Assembly (NCBI RefSeq): GCF_007992195.1
Contig: NZ_BJZU01000030.1
Coordinates: 1-49,834 of the forward strand
Reading direction: 5' to 3'
DNA: 49,834 nt
Source of the DNA: Methylobacterium oxalidis
GTDB lineage: Bacteria; Pseudomonadota; Alphaproteobacteria; Rhizobiales; Beijerinckiaceae
A model generated the notes under the pieces. It searched no databases. It worked only from the letters and a program-made list of their open reading frames with translations, and was not told the DNA's origin. Position numbers and translations under genes: made by a program. This document shows positions 1 to 7,935 of this stretch, piece by piece; position 1 is the stretch's first letter; each line of letters begins with the position of its first letter.

Positions 1-208
1 GCACCTGGGCCGGCGTCGGCTTCTCGACAGTGTCGGCGGGCGGGGCGGCCGGCTGGGCGAGGCCGGAGAGCGAGGCGTGAACCGCGTGGATCAGGGCCGG
101 GATGTCGGCGGCAGCCACATGATTGCGCGCAACGTATGCCGAAACGACTTGTGCCGATAGTTCGATGAACTGATCGTGCGCAAGTGAAGACGTTTCTTCT
201 GGTTCCAT
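1..208 (-). CDS. MucR-family transcriptional regulator, N-terminal part (cut by window edge)
   Basis: Reading leftwards from an ATG at 208, the frame stays open for 69 codons to the window edge. The peptide starts MEPEETSSLAHDQFIELSAQ and continues with a helical stretch ending in an IPALI segment and a Pro/Ala-rich stretch. This is the usual N-terminal half of MucR/Ros regulators, and it resembles the neighbouring gene at 455-940, which has the same order of segments. A strong ribosome-binding site (AAGGAG) lies a few bases upstream of the ATG. MucR proteins bind AT-rich DNA and repress many accessory, polysaccharide and cell-cycle genes. The zinc-finger-like half lies outside the window, so its condition cannot be judged. 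Confidence 0.75.
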   Translation of the reverse strand, partial: MEPEETSSLAHDQFIELSAQVVSAYVARNHVAAADIPALIHAVHASLSGLAQPAAPPADTVEKPTPAQV

Positions 209-438
209 CGGCTACTCCTTGATCGCCTACGTACTTCGCCGCAAACTCACGCGAATGCAAGCGTAAGTAGCCGAATGATGCACAGGCGTTCCTAAGTCCG
301 ACACAACAAAAGCCTTATGGGTAACGGCTTGTACGACGGATAGGTCGACTTGCACGGGGCAAACCATCAGAAGACGCAGATCCGCCGCACGGGCGGCGAG
401 AGCCGCGGTACCGGATGTCTCCGGCGCCGGTGCTCGCC

Positions 439-454
439 GCCCGCTCCGGCGGGC
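439..454 (-). terminator. Hairpin directly after the MucR stop codon
   Basis: GCCCGC-TCCG-GCGGGC forms a 6-bp GC stem with a 4-base loop abutting the stop codon of the MucR gene at 455. No U-rich tail follows on the minus strand, so intrinsic termination is only possible. Confidence 0.3.
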
Positions 455-940
455 TCAGGCCGCCGCGGACTTGCGCCGGCCGCGCGCCTTCGGCGCCTCC
501 GGCTCGGGCTGTTCGGCGGCCGCCGGGCGGCGCTGCTGGCCGAGTCCGAGGCTCTTGGCGAGCTGCGAGCGCTGGGCGGAGTAGTTCGCAGCGGTCGACG
601 GGTAGTCGCTCGGCAGGCCGAAGCGCTGGCGGTAGGCGTGGATGTCGAGCCCGTGCGTCGACAGATGACGCTTGAGCGTCTTGTAGGGCTTGCCGTCGAT
701 GAACGAGACCAGCGCGTCCGGCGTGATCGACTTGCGCACCTGCGAGGCCGTCGGCCGCGTGCCGGTCTCGGCCTCGGCCTCCGGGCGCGCCGACCCGAGG
801 CTCGTCACAGTGGCGAAGACGCTGCTGATCAGAGCGGGCAACTCGGATACGGGGAGAGAATTGTTCGAGACGAAAGCCGATACGATGTCGGCTGTGAGCT
901 CCGTGTAATCGACCTGAACAGCGTCAGCATTGTCCGCCAT
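455..940 (-). CDS. mucR: MucR/Ros-family transcriptional regulator without finger cysteines
   Basis: Predicted 161-residue DNA-binding regulator. I start it at the ATG at 940 (MADNADAVQVDYTELTADIV), because the 12 extra upstream residues lack family character and MucR proteins normally start in this way. The N-terminal helical part is followed by an Ala/Glu linker and the family's DNA-binding block SFIDGKPYKTLKRHLSTHGL, then YRQRFGLPSDYP. In classical MucR/Ros proteins this block is a Cys2His2 finger; here no cysteine is present in the protein, although the histidine side is kept. Cysteine-less members are known in rhizobia. It lies in tandem with a second MucR gene (1-208), with 246 bp between them. 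Confidence 0.88.
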   Translation of the reverse strand: MADNADAVQVDYTELTADIVSAFVSNNSLPVSELPALISSVFATVTSLGSARPEAEAETGTRPTASQVRKSITPDALVSFIDGKPYKTLKRHLSTHGLDIHAYRQRFGLPSDYPSTAANYSAQRSQLAKSLGLGQQRRPAAAEQPEPEAPKARGRRKSAAA

Positions 941-1012
941 GATCCCGTTCCCTTTTCGTGACAGCTCAACGCTCAAGCGGGCATCGGCCGCTGAAAGGCA
1001 ATCGGTATTCGA

Positions 1013-1055
1013 GCGTTTTTCACAGCTCAGTGATCATATCGCGATGCGTTTTTCA
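1013..1055. promoter_or_regulatory. Direct repeats in the mucR upstream region
   Basis: The 10-mer GCGTTTTTCA occurs at 1013-1022 and exactly again at 1046-1055, 33 bp (about three helical turns) apart, within the AT-richest part of the 237-bp gap upstream of mucR. A second short repeat, ACAGCTCA, is at 961-968 and 1022-1029. MucR/Ros proteins often repress their own genes through T-rich upstream sites, so autoregulation is a reasonable inference. Confidence 0.4.
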
Positions 1056-1177
1056 GTCGTGGGCTCGTTTTATCGATCTCTCACCCTGGAATCGCCCGCC
1101 CGATCCTGGGATTCATCCGCCGAGCCTGCTGCCGCCTCCGGTCCGCCCGGCGCCCGTTCCCCGTCTCCGGACCGGCC

Positions 1178-2578
1178 TCAGCCCGACACCCGGGCCGCGT
1201 CCAGGATCCGGCGGGCGATGCCCGGATAGTCGCCGTCGAAGTGGTGCCCGCCCTCCAAGCGGATCGCGCGGACGCCCTTGAGGCTCGGATCGGTGCAAGC
1301 GGGCTCCTTCTCGGCGGAACCGTAGATGCAGAGAACCTTGGCCGGAGGCAGGGCGGCGATCTGCGGCACCACGGCGTGCGCGCCGCCGAGGCCGAGGAAT
1401 CCCTTCACGGAGACGCTGAACCCGGTGCTGCGGCCGGGTCCCAGCAGGGCGATGAGGCCGATCCGGTCGGTCAGGGCCGCCGGAAGGTGAGGCCAGGCGA
1501 AGGGAAAGACGTCCGCCCCGAAGGAGTATCCGAGCACGAGGATCGGCAGACGCCCGTCCGGGTCGGCGGCCTTGAGCGCCGAGGCGGTGTCGGCCGCGAC
1601 GGTCTGCGGATTCTTGTCGGACCAGAAGTAGCGCAGCGCGTCGATGCCGAGCACGTGGACGCCCTCCCGCGCCAGCCGGTCGCCGATCGTCTTGTCGATG
1701 TCGCGCCAGCCCCCGTCCCCGGAGAAGAAGATCGCCAAAGCCTTGGCCGGGCCGGCCGGGACGTGCTCGACGAGAGGCATCTGCCCCGTGCCGGCGTCCC
1801 GCACGGCGAGCGAGACGGCGGCGTCGACCGCCGCGTCGATGCGCGCCTGCGCCTCCGCCCGAACCCGCGTCTCGGGCCGGTGCGGACCGCGCGCGGCCCC
1901 AGGTTCGGCTTCCGCGGCTGCGCTCTCCCGCACGAGGACGAAGGGCTCCTGAAGCGTGGTCGCCCGGGGATAACGGACGCCGCCGGGGGCGGGCTCCGCC
2001 GGGAGGCCGTCGCAGGCCGGACGGTCCATCCCTACGATCTCCGTCGGATCGAGGGCGACGCCCCCTGCCACCGTCGCGGAGAGCGCTTGGCCGAGGATGG
2101 CGTGGGCGAGCGCCCCCCCCTCGCCCACGCCCACCAGGACGGGGTGGACGTAGCGCTTGGCCTTGAGGGCGCGCTGAAGATTCTTGGAGAGGTCCTCCAC
2201 GTCGGACATCGGCCGGATGCAGGGCCCCGCGTCGCGCGCGAGTCCGGCCCGCCAGGTCTCGAGGTCGAGGCTCAGCACCATCAGGCCGCGGCGGCGCAGG
2301 CGCTCGGACAGGGCCTGCTCGGTGGGGCCGGGGCCGCCCGCGCCCGAGATCAGCAGGGCGAGGCCGGCCGGATTGCCGCCCGGCATCTCGACGGGCACGT
2401 CCTTGAAGTGGGCGGACGAGACCCGAACCGGCGTCGCGGACGCGATCAGGGCCGGAGCGGGCGGGCGCCAGACGAGCAGCAACCCCGCGCCGGCGGCGGC
2501 GAGGAGCAGGGCTGCCCCGATCGCGAGGGCGAGGCGGGTCAGGCCCTTGTGGCTCGGTGCCCCGCCCGGCCCGCTCAT
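1178..2578 (-). CDS. acvB: AcvB/VirJ-family lysyl-phosphatidylglycerol hydrolase
   Basis: A 466-residue protein starting at the ATG at 2578, which overlaps the mprF stop codon (ATGA). Residues about 12-36 are a hydrophobic segment (signal anchor or signal peptide), placing the rest in the periplasm. Two VirJ-like alpha/beta-hydrolase halves follow. The N-terminal half has GVGEGG where a nucleophile elbow would be, lacking the serine. The C-terminal half has GYSFG with the serine near residue 352 and a conserved GGHHFDGDY near the end, consistent with a catalytic His. In Agrobacterium, AcvB hydrolyses lysyl-phosphatidylglycerol made by the MprF-type enzyme LpiA; the overlap with mprF here supports the same role in tuning membrane charge. 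Confidence 0.88.
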   Translation of the reverse strand: MSGPGGAPSHKGLTRLALAIGAALLLAAAGAGLLLVWRPPAPALIASATPVRVSSAHFKDVPVEMPGGNPAGLALLISGAGGPGPTEQALSERLRRRGLMVLSLDLETWRAGLARDAGPCIRPMSDVEDLSKNLQRALKAKRYVHPVLVGVGEGGALAHAILGQALSATVAGGVALDPTEIVGMDRPACDGLPAEPAPGGVRYPRATTLQEPFVLVRESAAAEAEPGAARGPHRPETRVRAEAQARIDAAVDAAVSLAVRDAGTGQMPLVEHVPAGPAKALAIFFSGDGGWRDIDKTIGDRLAREGVHVLGIDALRYFWSDKNPQTVAADTASALKAADPDGRLPILVLGYSFGADVFPFAWPHLPAALTDRIGLIALLGPGRSTGFSVSVKGFLGLGGAHAVVPQIAALPPAKVLCIYGSAEKEPACTDPSLKGVRAIRLEGGHHFDGDYPGIARRILDAARVSG

Positions 2579-5205
2579 CGCCGGATCAGCCCGAAGGGCG
2601 AGCCGTTGACGAGCGTCGCCACGTCGAGGAGCGCGCGCGGCGTGCCGAGGCCGCCGGGGCAGATCAGGTAGTAGGGCGTCCAGACCGGATCGAACTTCTG
2701 CTTGAAGGTGCGCAGACCGTCGAAGCTGTAGAGGTCGGCGCCGCGCCGGTAGAGGAAGGCGCCGAACCGGTTCCAGCGGGAGGCGAGGCGCCGGTCGACG
2801 AGGCCCGAGAGCGGGGCCGCGCCGAGATTGAACCAGCGGTAGCCCTCGTCCTTGGCCGCCAGGAGGAGGTTGGCGAACAGCGCGTCCATGATCACCCGCG
2901 AGGCGTCGGGCGTGTAGCGGATCAGGTCGATCGCCACCTCGTTCCGGTCGGCCCCCCGCCAGAGGTTGGCGAAGGCGACGATGCGGCCTTCCTTGCGCAT
3001 CACCGCGATGTCGAAGCGGGCGAGATAGGCGGGATCGAAGTAGCCGAGCGAGAAGCGCTTCTCGCTGCCCGACTTCATGGCGAGCCACGCGTCCGAGACC
3101 GCGCGCAGCTCCTCCATCGCGGCCGGCACCTCGGCCCGGGGCAGGATCGCGAAGGTCAGCCCCTCCTTCTCGGCGCGCCGGGCGCCGTAGCGCAGATCGT
3201 GCCGGGCCGGCCCCTTGAGGGAGAAGTCGGCGAGCGGCACCCGGGCGACCTCGCCGAGCTTGAGGGCGGCGAGCCCCATGTCGAGGAAGAGCGGCAGGTT
3301 CTCGGGTCCGACTCCGTAGAAGACGGGCCGGGCGGCCGTCCGGTCGGCGAGCTCGCGGAAGGCCCAGGCGAGCTCCGGTGCGGTCCCGGCAGGCCCCACC
3401 GGCTCGCCGAGCGCCACGAGGCTGCGGCCGGCGCGGGCATACATCACGAAGCCCTGCCCGTCCGCGGAGGTGAGGAACGCCTTGTCGCCGAGGAGCGCGA
3501 GGGCCGCCGAGGCGCCGGGCGCGCGGGCCACGGCCTCCACCACGGCCTGCGGGATCTCGGGCTCGGCGCGCGGCTCGCCGCGCCGGTTCACCGCGTTGTC
3601 GAAGCCGATCGCGGCCATGCCCGCCATCAGCGCGAAGGAGGCTCGGATCAGGCTCGGGGCGTCCCCGTCCCAGTTGACCTGCCACCACAGGGCGTCCGCG
3701 TCCGCGCAGTGGCGCCACGCGACGAAGCCGAGGCCGCTCGCGCCCGTGACGAGGGCCGCGACGCCGGCCAGCGCGGGCCGGCTCCAGGTAAAGGGGGTCG
3801 CCTGCGCCGCCGGTGGCGGGCAGCGATAGAACGAGGCGCGGAAGGCCGCGAGCAGGGCGGCCAGCGTGCCGAGCAGGCACGCCTCCTCCCAGTCGAGACC
3901 CTTGCCGAGCGAGAAGGCTGCGCCGAGCACGAGCAGCATCAGGGCGAAGCGCCAAGCCCGGGCGAGGCGCCGGTTGAGGCCCCGCGCCAGGACGAGCAGG
4001 GCGAGGCCGACGAGGCTCGCGGCGAAGTGCGAAGCCTCGACGAAGGGCAGCGGCACCACCTGCGACAGGATCTCGATGCGGGCGGCGAGATCCCGCGTCG
4101 CCCCCGAGGCCAGCAGCATGACGCCCCCGGCAAGCGCGATGCCGGCGGCGGCGCGCGGCACCATCGGCTCCATGAGGCGCGCCGCCGCCCGGGCCGGCCC
4201 GGCGAATGCGGCGCGGCGGCGGACGATCTCCGTCCCGGCGAGGCCGAGCATGGCGACGAGGAAGGGCAGCAGCGTGTAGACGATCCGGTAGGCGAGGAGG
4301 CCGCCGAGCACGTCCGCCCGGCCGCCCGCGCCGAGGCTCGCGACGAGCGTCGCCTCGAAGGCGCCGAGGCCGCCCGGCGCGTGGCTCGCGATGCCGACCA
4401 CGGTCGCCGCGACGTAGATCAGGGCGAAGGCGGGAAAGCTGCCGACCGCGTCGGCGGGCAGGAGCACGTAGAGGGTCGCCGCCGCGGCGGTGAGGTCGAC
4501 GATGCCGGCCCCGATCTGCACCAGGGCCGCGCGGGTGGTGGGCAGGCGCATCGAGAACCTGGCGAGGCGCAGAACGCGCTCTCTGCGGCCGAGCCAGAGG
4601 ACGAGGCCGGCGACGAGCCCGAGGATGGCGAGCCCCGCGGTGACCTCCGCCCGCGGCATGCCGGCCGGGGCTGCGCCGCCGTGGAACCCCGGCAGGTTGG
4701 CCGGGCCGAGCACCAGCGCCACCGCCGCCATGGTGACGAGGGAGACGAGGAGGGCGAACCACGAGGCACCGAGAATGCGCCCGACGTCGCCGAGGGCCAC
4801 CGCGTGCGGACCGTAGGCCCGGTAGCGCAGGGCGCCCTGCGTGAGGAGCGGGAAGCCCAGGGCGTTCGAGGCGGCGTAGCCCCCTGCTCCCGTCGCGGCG
4901 GCGAGGAGGCGCGGGATCCGGCCGGGCGCCACCGTCTCGACGGCGACGAGGTCGTAGACGCCGATCGCCGCGAAGCTGATTCCGGTGAACAGGCAGGCGA
5001 GCGCGAGCGCGGCGCGCGGGATCTGATCGAGCGCGTCGGAGACCGCCGAAAGCGTCACGCTGCCGAGCGTGTGGTGCAGCACAGCCAGGGCGAGTGCGGC
5101 GATGCAGAGCCCCGCGATCGACGGCAGCAGCCGGCGGATCTGGGAGGTCGCGACCACGCGGGCTGCGTCCTCTTGCAGGGGCAGGGATTCGGGGCTCGTC
5201 GGCAT
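2575..5205 (-). CDS. mprF: Bifunctional lysylphosphatidylglycerol synthetase/flippase MprF
   Basis: An 876-residue inner-membrane protein. Roughly residues 25-540 hold many hydrophobic segments (the flippase domain plus extra helices). Residues about 560-860 are the cytoplasmic GNAT-like aminoacyltransferase domain, with the ARHDLRYGARRAEKEGL and FNLGAAPLSGL motifs typical of the family. It transfers lysine from lysyl-tRNA to phosphatidylglycerol and moves the lipid outward, lowering surface negative charge and giving acid and cationic-peptide tolerance. Its stop codon overlaps the acvB start by 4 bp, as in the lpiA-acvB (atvA) operons of rhizobia. Length fits the family. The alternative symbol lpiA is used in rhizobia. 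Confidence 0.93.
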   Translation of the reverse strand: MPTSPESLPLQEDAARVVATSQIRRLLPSIAGLCIAALALAVLHHTLGSVTLSAVSDALDQIPRAALALACLFTGISFAAIGVYDLVAVETVAPGRIPRLLAAATGAGGYAASNALGFPLLTQGALRYRAYGPHAVALGDVGRILGASWFALLVSLVTMAAVALVLGPANLPGFHGGAAPAGMPRAEVTAGLAILGLVAGLVLWLGRRERVLRLARFSMRLPTTRAALVQIGAGIVDLTAAAATLYVLLPADAVGSFPAFALIYVAATVVGIASHAPGGLGAFEATLVASLGAGGRADVLGGLLAYRIVYTLLPFLVAMLGLAGTEIVRRRAAFAGPARAAARLMEPMVPRAAAGIALAGGVMLLASGATRDLAARIEILSQVVPLPFVEASHFAASLVGLALLVLARGLNRRLARAWRFALMLLVLGAAFSLGKGLDWEEACLLGTLAALLAAFRASFYRCPPPAAQATPFTWSRPALAGVAALVTGASGLGFVAWRHCADADALWWQVNWDGDAPSLIRASFALMAGMAAIGFDNAVNRRGEPRAEPEIPQAVVEAVARAPGASAALALLGDKAFLTSADGQGFVMYARAGRSLVALGEPVGPAGTAPELAWAFRELADRTAARPVFYGVGPENLPLFLDMGLAALKLGEVARVPLADFSLKGPARHDLRYGARRAEKEGLTFAILPRAEVPAAMEELRAVSDAWLAMKSGSEKRFSLGYFDPAYLARFDIAVMRKEGRIVAFANLWRGADRNEVAIDLIRYTPDASRVIMDALFANLLLAAKDEGYRWFNLGAAPLSGLVDRRLASRWNRFGAFLYRRGADLYSFDGLRTFKQKFDPVWTPYYLICPGGLGTPRALLDVATLVNGSPFGLIRR

Positions 5206-5690
5206 GCGCGTCGTCGGGCTCGGGAGCGGGGCTGTATCCGGGGCGGGTTGTGGCGGCTCAGGCGCCTGGGCGCCCCATCCGCGAGGGCTGGCGCAGGCGG
5301 GTTGCGCGAGGGTCTCTCAAGCGGTGCGAACTCCGACTCGCCCCGCATGAAGGTCAGGGCGTGCATCCTCTTTAACCAGGAAAGTTCAACGCTGCCTGAA
5401 TGAACCTCACGTCATGCGTGCGGAGCGTGCAGATACGGTCCTGCCGTGTCTGCATTCTGTTTGGCGAAAATCAGGCGCCTCGACGGTTTCGCGCGGGAGG
5501 CTGCTGTTTCGAGCGGAAGGCTGCGCCCGCACCGATTCGTGCCGGTCATCGCGGCGAAAGCGGGGCCGCGCCGGGTCACGGCCGACTTGAGCGGAATGCA
5601 TGGCCGCGGGCGCGATCGGGCGAGACTTCGGGCCGCGGTTTCGCCTATACGGCGCGTCCCCTGTCACCGAGGCACAAGGCTCCCAACCGG
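5206..5690. other. Intergenic region between divergent mprF and the GcrA-like gene
   Basis: This 485-bp gap should hold the promoters of both divergent genes. I see a TTTAACCA segment near 5380, resembling a CtrA half-site, but no convincing -35/-10 pair. The frame of the GcrA-like gene stays open upstream to about 5400, so a longer N-terminus is possible but has no family support. I see no RNA gene. Confidence 0.3.
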
Positions 5691-6413
5691 ATGAACGACG
5701 CGCTGTGGACGGAAGAGACGACACGGAAGGCGGTCTTCCAGTGGGTCGAGGGTCGTGACGCGGCGGAGATCGCCGCCGATCTCGGCACCACCCCCGAGGA
5801 CGTGATCCGCCGGGTCGCGCAGGCCGCGCAGACCCTGGGCTCGAAGCCGAAGAAGCCCGCTGCCCCGCCGCGGCCGGCGCCCGCCGTCGCGGCCCGGCCG
5901 ATTCCGGCAGCGCGGCCGGTCGAAGCCGCCGCGAAAGCCCGCATCCTGCCGCGCGCCGTGCCGACGGCCGAGGCGCCGCGCGAGGCGGCGCGGGACCTGT
6001 CCCGCAAGGCACCCGCGGCCCAGGCCGAGGTGCCCGCTCCGGTCCGGTCCGCGCCTGCCGCGCCGCCGCGCCAAGCGGTCGCCGCCGCGCCCGCTCCCGT
6101 GCGGGAGGTCCTCGCTCCGGCAGTGCCGCAGCCGGCGCCGTCTCCTGCGCCGGCACCAGCACCTGCTTCGGCCCCTGCCCTTCCTGCCACGGCCGGGCGC
6201 AGCCCTCTCGCGGCGGCGGACGGCGGCGAGGGCGTGCCCTTCATGAAGGCCGGCCTGTTCGACTGCGTCTTCCCGCTGTGGTCCGACCACGAGGGCGGCT
6301 CCATCGAGACGAAGCGCGTCTGCGGCTGCCGCGTGGTCACCGGCAAGCGCTGGTGCCCGCAGCACTACGCGATCGTGTTCGAGCCGATGCGCAAGCCCCA
6401 GCGCGCGGCCTGA
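5691..6413 (+). CDS. GcrA-like cell-cycle regulator family protein
   Basis: A 240-residue protein starting at the ATG at 5691. The N-terminal ~45 residues (WTEETTRKAVFQWVEGRDAA, then EIAADLGTT and VIRRV) match the helix-turn-helix start of GcrA, which reads WTxE, W-x-EG and EIAxxLG. A long Pro/Ala-rich, probably disordered linker follows (about residues 50-180). The last ~55 residues hold a cysteine cluster (DCVFP, VCGCRVV, GKRWCPQHY) resembling the C-terminal GcrA motif that contacts sigma70 domain 2. GcrA activates methylated (GANTC) promoters in alphaproteobacteria. The linker is much longer and the cysteine spacing differs from canonical GcrA, so this is probably a divergent paralogue rather than the main GcrA. 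Confidence 0.6.
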   Translation: MNDALWTEETTRKAVFQWVEGRDAAEIAADLGTTPEDVIRRVAQAAQTLGSKPKKPAAPPRPAPAVAARPIPAARPVEAAAKARILPRAVPTAEAPREAARDLSRKAPAAQAEVPAPVRSAPAAPPRQAVAAAPAPVREVLAPAVPQPAPSPAPAPAPASAPALPATAGRSPLAAADGGEGVPFMKAGLFDCVFPLWSDHEGGSIETKRVCGCRVVTGKRWCPQHYAIVFEPMRKPQRAA

Positions 6414-6442
6414 CCCGGCCGCCCACCATCATGGAGCCGCGC

Positions 6443-6763
6443 TCAAGACCGCCAGCGCGGCGGCTCCTCGTAGCTGAGGGAGCTAACGATCGCCCTGTAG
6501 GCGGCCTCCGGGAACGCCTTCAGGGTCTCGGCCCGGACGTTGCCGAGCATCCCGAGCTGCAGGCTGAACCGGGCGGCCACCGCGTCGTCCGGCGCCTCGT
6601 AGATCGCGATCACGTCGTAGACGCCCAGCGTCAGGTAGAAGTGCTTGAACTCGCCGCCCATCCCGGCGAGCAGCGCCTTGGCCGCGTCGAGGCGGCGCGG
6701 CGAATCGACGGCCGAGCGGGCGCCCTGGTCCGTCCAGTGTCCGAGCATGATGTAGGTGGTCAC
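6443..6763 (-). CDS. GYD domain-containing protein
   Basis: A 106-residue protein. I choose the GTG start at 6763 because GGAGG lies 6 bases upstream and the peptide then begins V/M-TTYIMLGHWTDQG, the normal start of the family. The motif LGVYDVIAIYEAPDDAVAA is the GYD signature. These are small ferredoxin-like-fold proteins, often oligomeric, of unknown function. It converges on the GcrA-like gene with 29 bp between the stop codons. A GGAGCCGC...GCGGCTCC inverted repeat (6433-6467) overlaps its 3' end and may help termination. Confidence 0.82.
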   Translation of the reverse strand: MTTYIMLGHWTDQGARSAVDSPRRLDAAKALLAGMGGEFKHFYLTLGVYDVIAIYEAPDDAVAARFSLQLGMLGNVRAETLKAFPEAAYRAIVSSLSYEEPPRWRS

Positions 6764-6953
6764 GACAGGCCTCCGAAAGCGAGAGACGTGCCGCGGCGAT
6801 TCTCTCACAATGCCGTGTTCGGCGCGCGCCGTCGGCCATGCTCGTCCGGCATGTCTTGCCGGCGAGCACGGCATTGAATGCATGATTGTCTTAACCTGTA
6901 CTTTGCATTTACTCGATCCAGGCTCGGGAACGTACGATTTCGGCGTTTGGAAC

Positions 6954-6983
6954 TGAGACAAAGCTTGTCGGGCCCGCTATAAG
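6954..6983 (+). promoter_or_regulatory. Possible promoter of the DUF2189 gene
   Basis: TGAGAC (6954-6959), an 18-bp spacer and TATAAG (6978-6983) make a weak sigma70-like pair about 90 bp upstream of the ATG at 7071. Confidence 0.3.
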
Positions 6984-7070
6984 ACGGTCGGTTCGTGTTT
7001 CCAGACCGTCAGCGGCGGGTGCCGAGCGGGCAGCCTGCCATGTGCATGTCGTCCCACGGAGGGCCCTGCC

Positions 7071-7865
7071 ATGACGACGCTTCACGCCGTCTTCCACCAG
7101 CATCCGTCCGCGCAGCGCCTCGACGTGCGCAGGCTCGGCGTCCACGACCTCAAGGTCGCTTTGTCCAAGGGCGTCGAGGATTTCCTTGCCATGCCCACCC
7201 ACGTCCTGTTCGCCATCGCCATCTATCCGATCGCCGGAATCGTCATCGCCACCCTGACCTTTGAGGAGAGCCTGGTCCCCCTGCTCTTCCCGCTCGCCTC
7301 CGGCTTCGCCCTGGTCGGGCCCTTCGCGGCGATCGGCCTCTACGAGATGAGCCGGCGACGGGAGCAGGGCCTGGAGGCGACCTGGTCGAGCGCCTACGAG
7401 CCCCTGAGGGCGCGCTCGGCCGGCTCGATCTTCGCGGTCGGCTTCCTCCTGATGACGATCTTCCTCGCCTGGCTCGTCGCGGCGATGGGGCTGTACTGGG
7501 CGCTCTACGACGGCACGACCCACCCCTCCGTGCCCGCCTTCGTGGAGGAGGTCCTGACGACGGGCCGCGGCTGGATCCTCATCCTTCTCGGCAACCTCGT
7601 CGGATTCGCCTTCTCGCTGGCCGCCCTCTCGGTGAGCGTCGTCTCGATCCCCCTGCTCGTCGACCGGGACGTCGATGCGCTGGCGGCGATCGAGACCTCG
7701 ATCGCGGTGGTGCGGCGGAACCCCGGCCCGATGCTGCTCTGGGGCTTCATCGTCGCGGGCCTTCTCCTCGTCGGGATGCTGCCGCTCTTCATCGGCCTCG
7801 CGGTCGTCCTGCCGGTGCTCGGCCACGCGACCTGGCACCTCTACCGGCGGGCGGTGGCGCCCTGA
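7071..7865 (+). CDS. DUF2189 family membrane protein
   Basis: A 264-residue inner-membrane protein with about six hydrophobic segments, starting at an ATG preceded by GGAGGG. After an N-terminal cytoplasmic stretch come paired membrane helices, including IAIYPIAGIVIATL and the family-typical SGFALVGPFAAIGLYEMSRR. A cytoplasmic region, VVSIPLLVDRDVDALAAIET, and the final helices follow. DUF2189 proteins are widespread in alphaproteobacteria and have no assigned function; some annotations call them cytochrome c oxidase subunit I-like, which this sequence does not support. It is a single-gene unit 70 bp before purC in the same direction. Confidence 0.85.
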   Translation: MTTLHAVFHQHPSAQRLDVRRLGVHDLKVALSKGVEDFLAMPTHVLFAIAIYPIAGIVIATLTFEESLVPLLFPLASGFALVGPFAAIGLYEMSRRREQGLEATWSSAYEPLRARSAGSIFAVGFLLMTIFLAWLVAAMGLYWALYDGTTHPSVPAFVEEVLTTGRGWILILLGNLVGFAFSLAALSVSVVSIPLLVDRDVDALAAIETSIAVVRRNPGPMLLWGFIVAGLLLVGMLPLFIGLAVVLPVLGHATWHLYRRAVAP

Positions 7866-7935
7866 ACTCCGGCGGGCTCGCGCTCCGGGCCTTGATCGCG
7901 CATAAGCCTCCGCTCGATCCGACGGAGGCGGCGCG

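Noticed and set aside
5380..5387. TTAACCA segments near 5383, 26987 and 41819 as CtrA binding sites
   Set aside because: They are half-sites only, with no second TTAA at the proper spacing. Seven-base matches are expected by chance a few times in 50 kb.
2557..5403. Very long open frame (948 codons) on the plus strand opposite mprF
   Set aside because: It is an antisense shadow caused by high GC content: Arg/Glu/Gly-rich with no recognisable domain, while the minus-strand frame encodes a clear MprF. Similar shadows oppose the GMC gene, the glycosyltransferase, the autotransporter and the RND pump (for example 46646-49828 minus).
6433..6467. Inverted repeat as a dedicated terminator between the GcrA-like and GYD genes
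   Set aside because: It overlaps the coding 3' end of the GYD gene and has no U tract; it may assist termination but is not supported as a separate feature.
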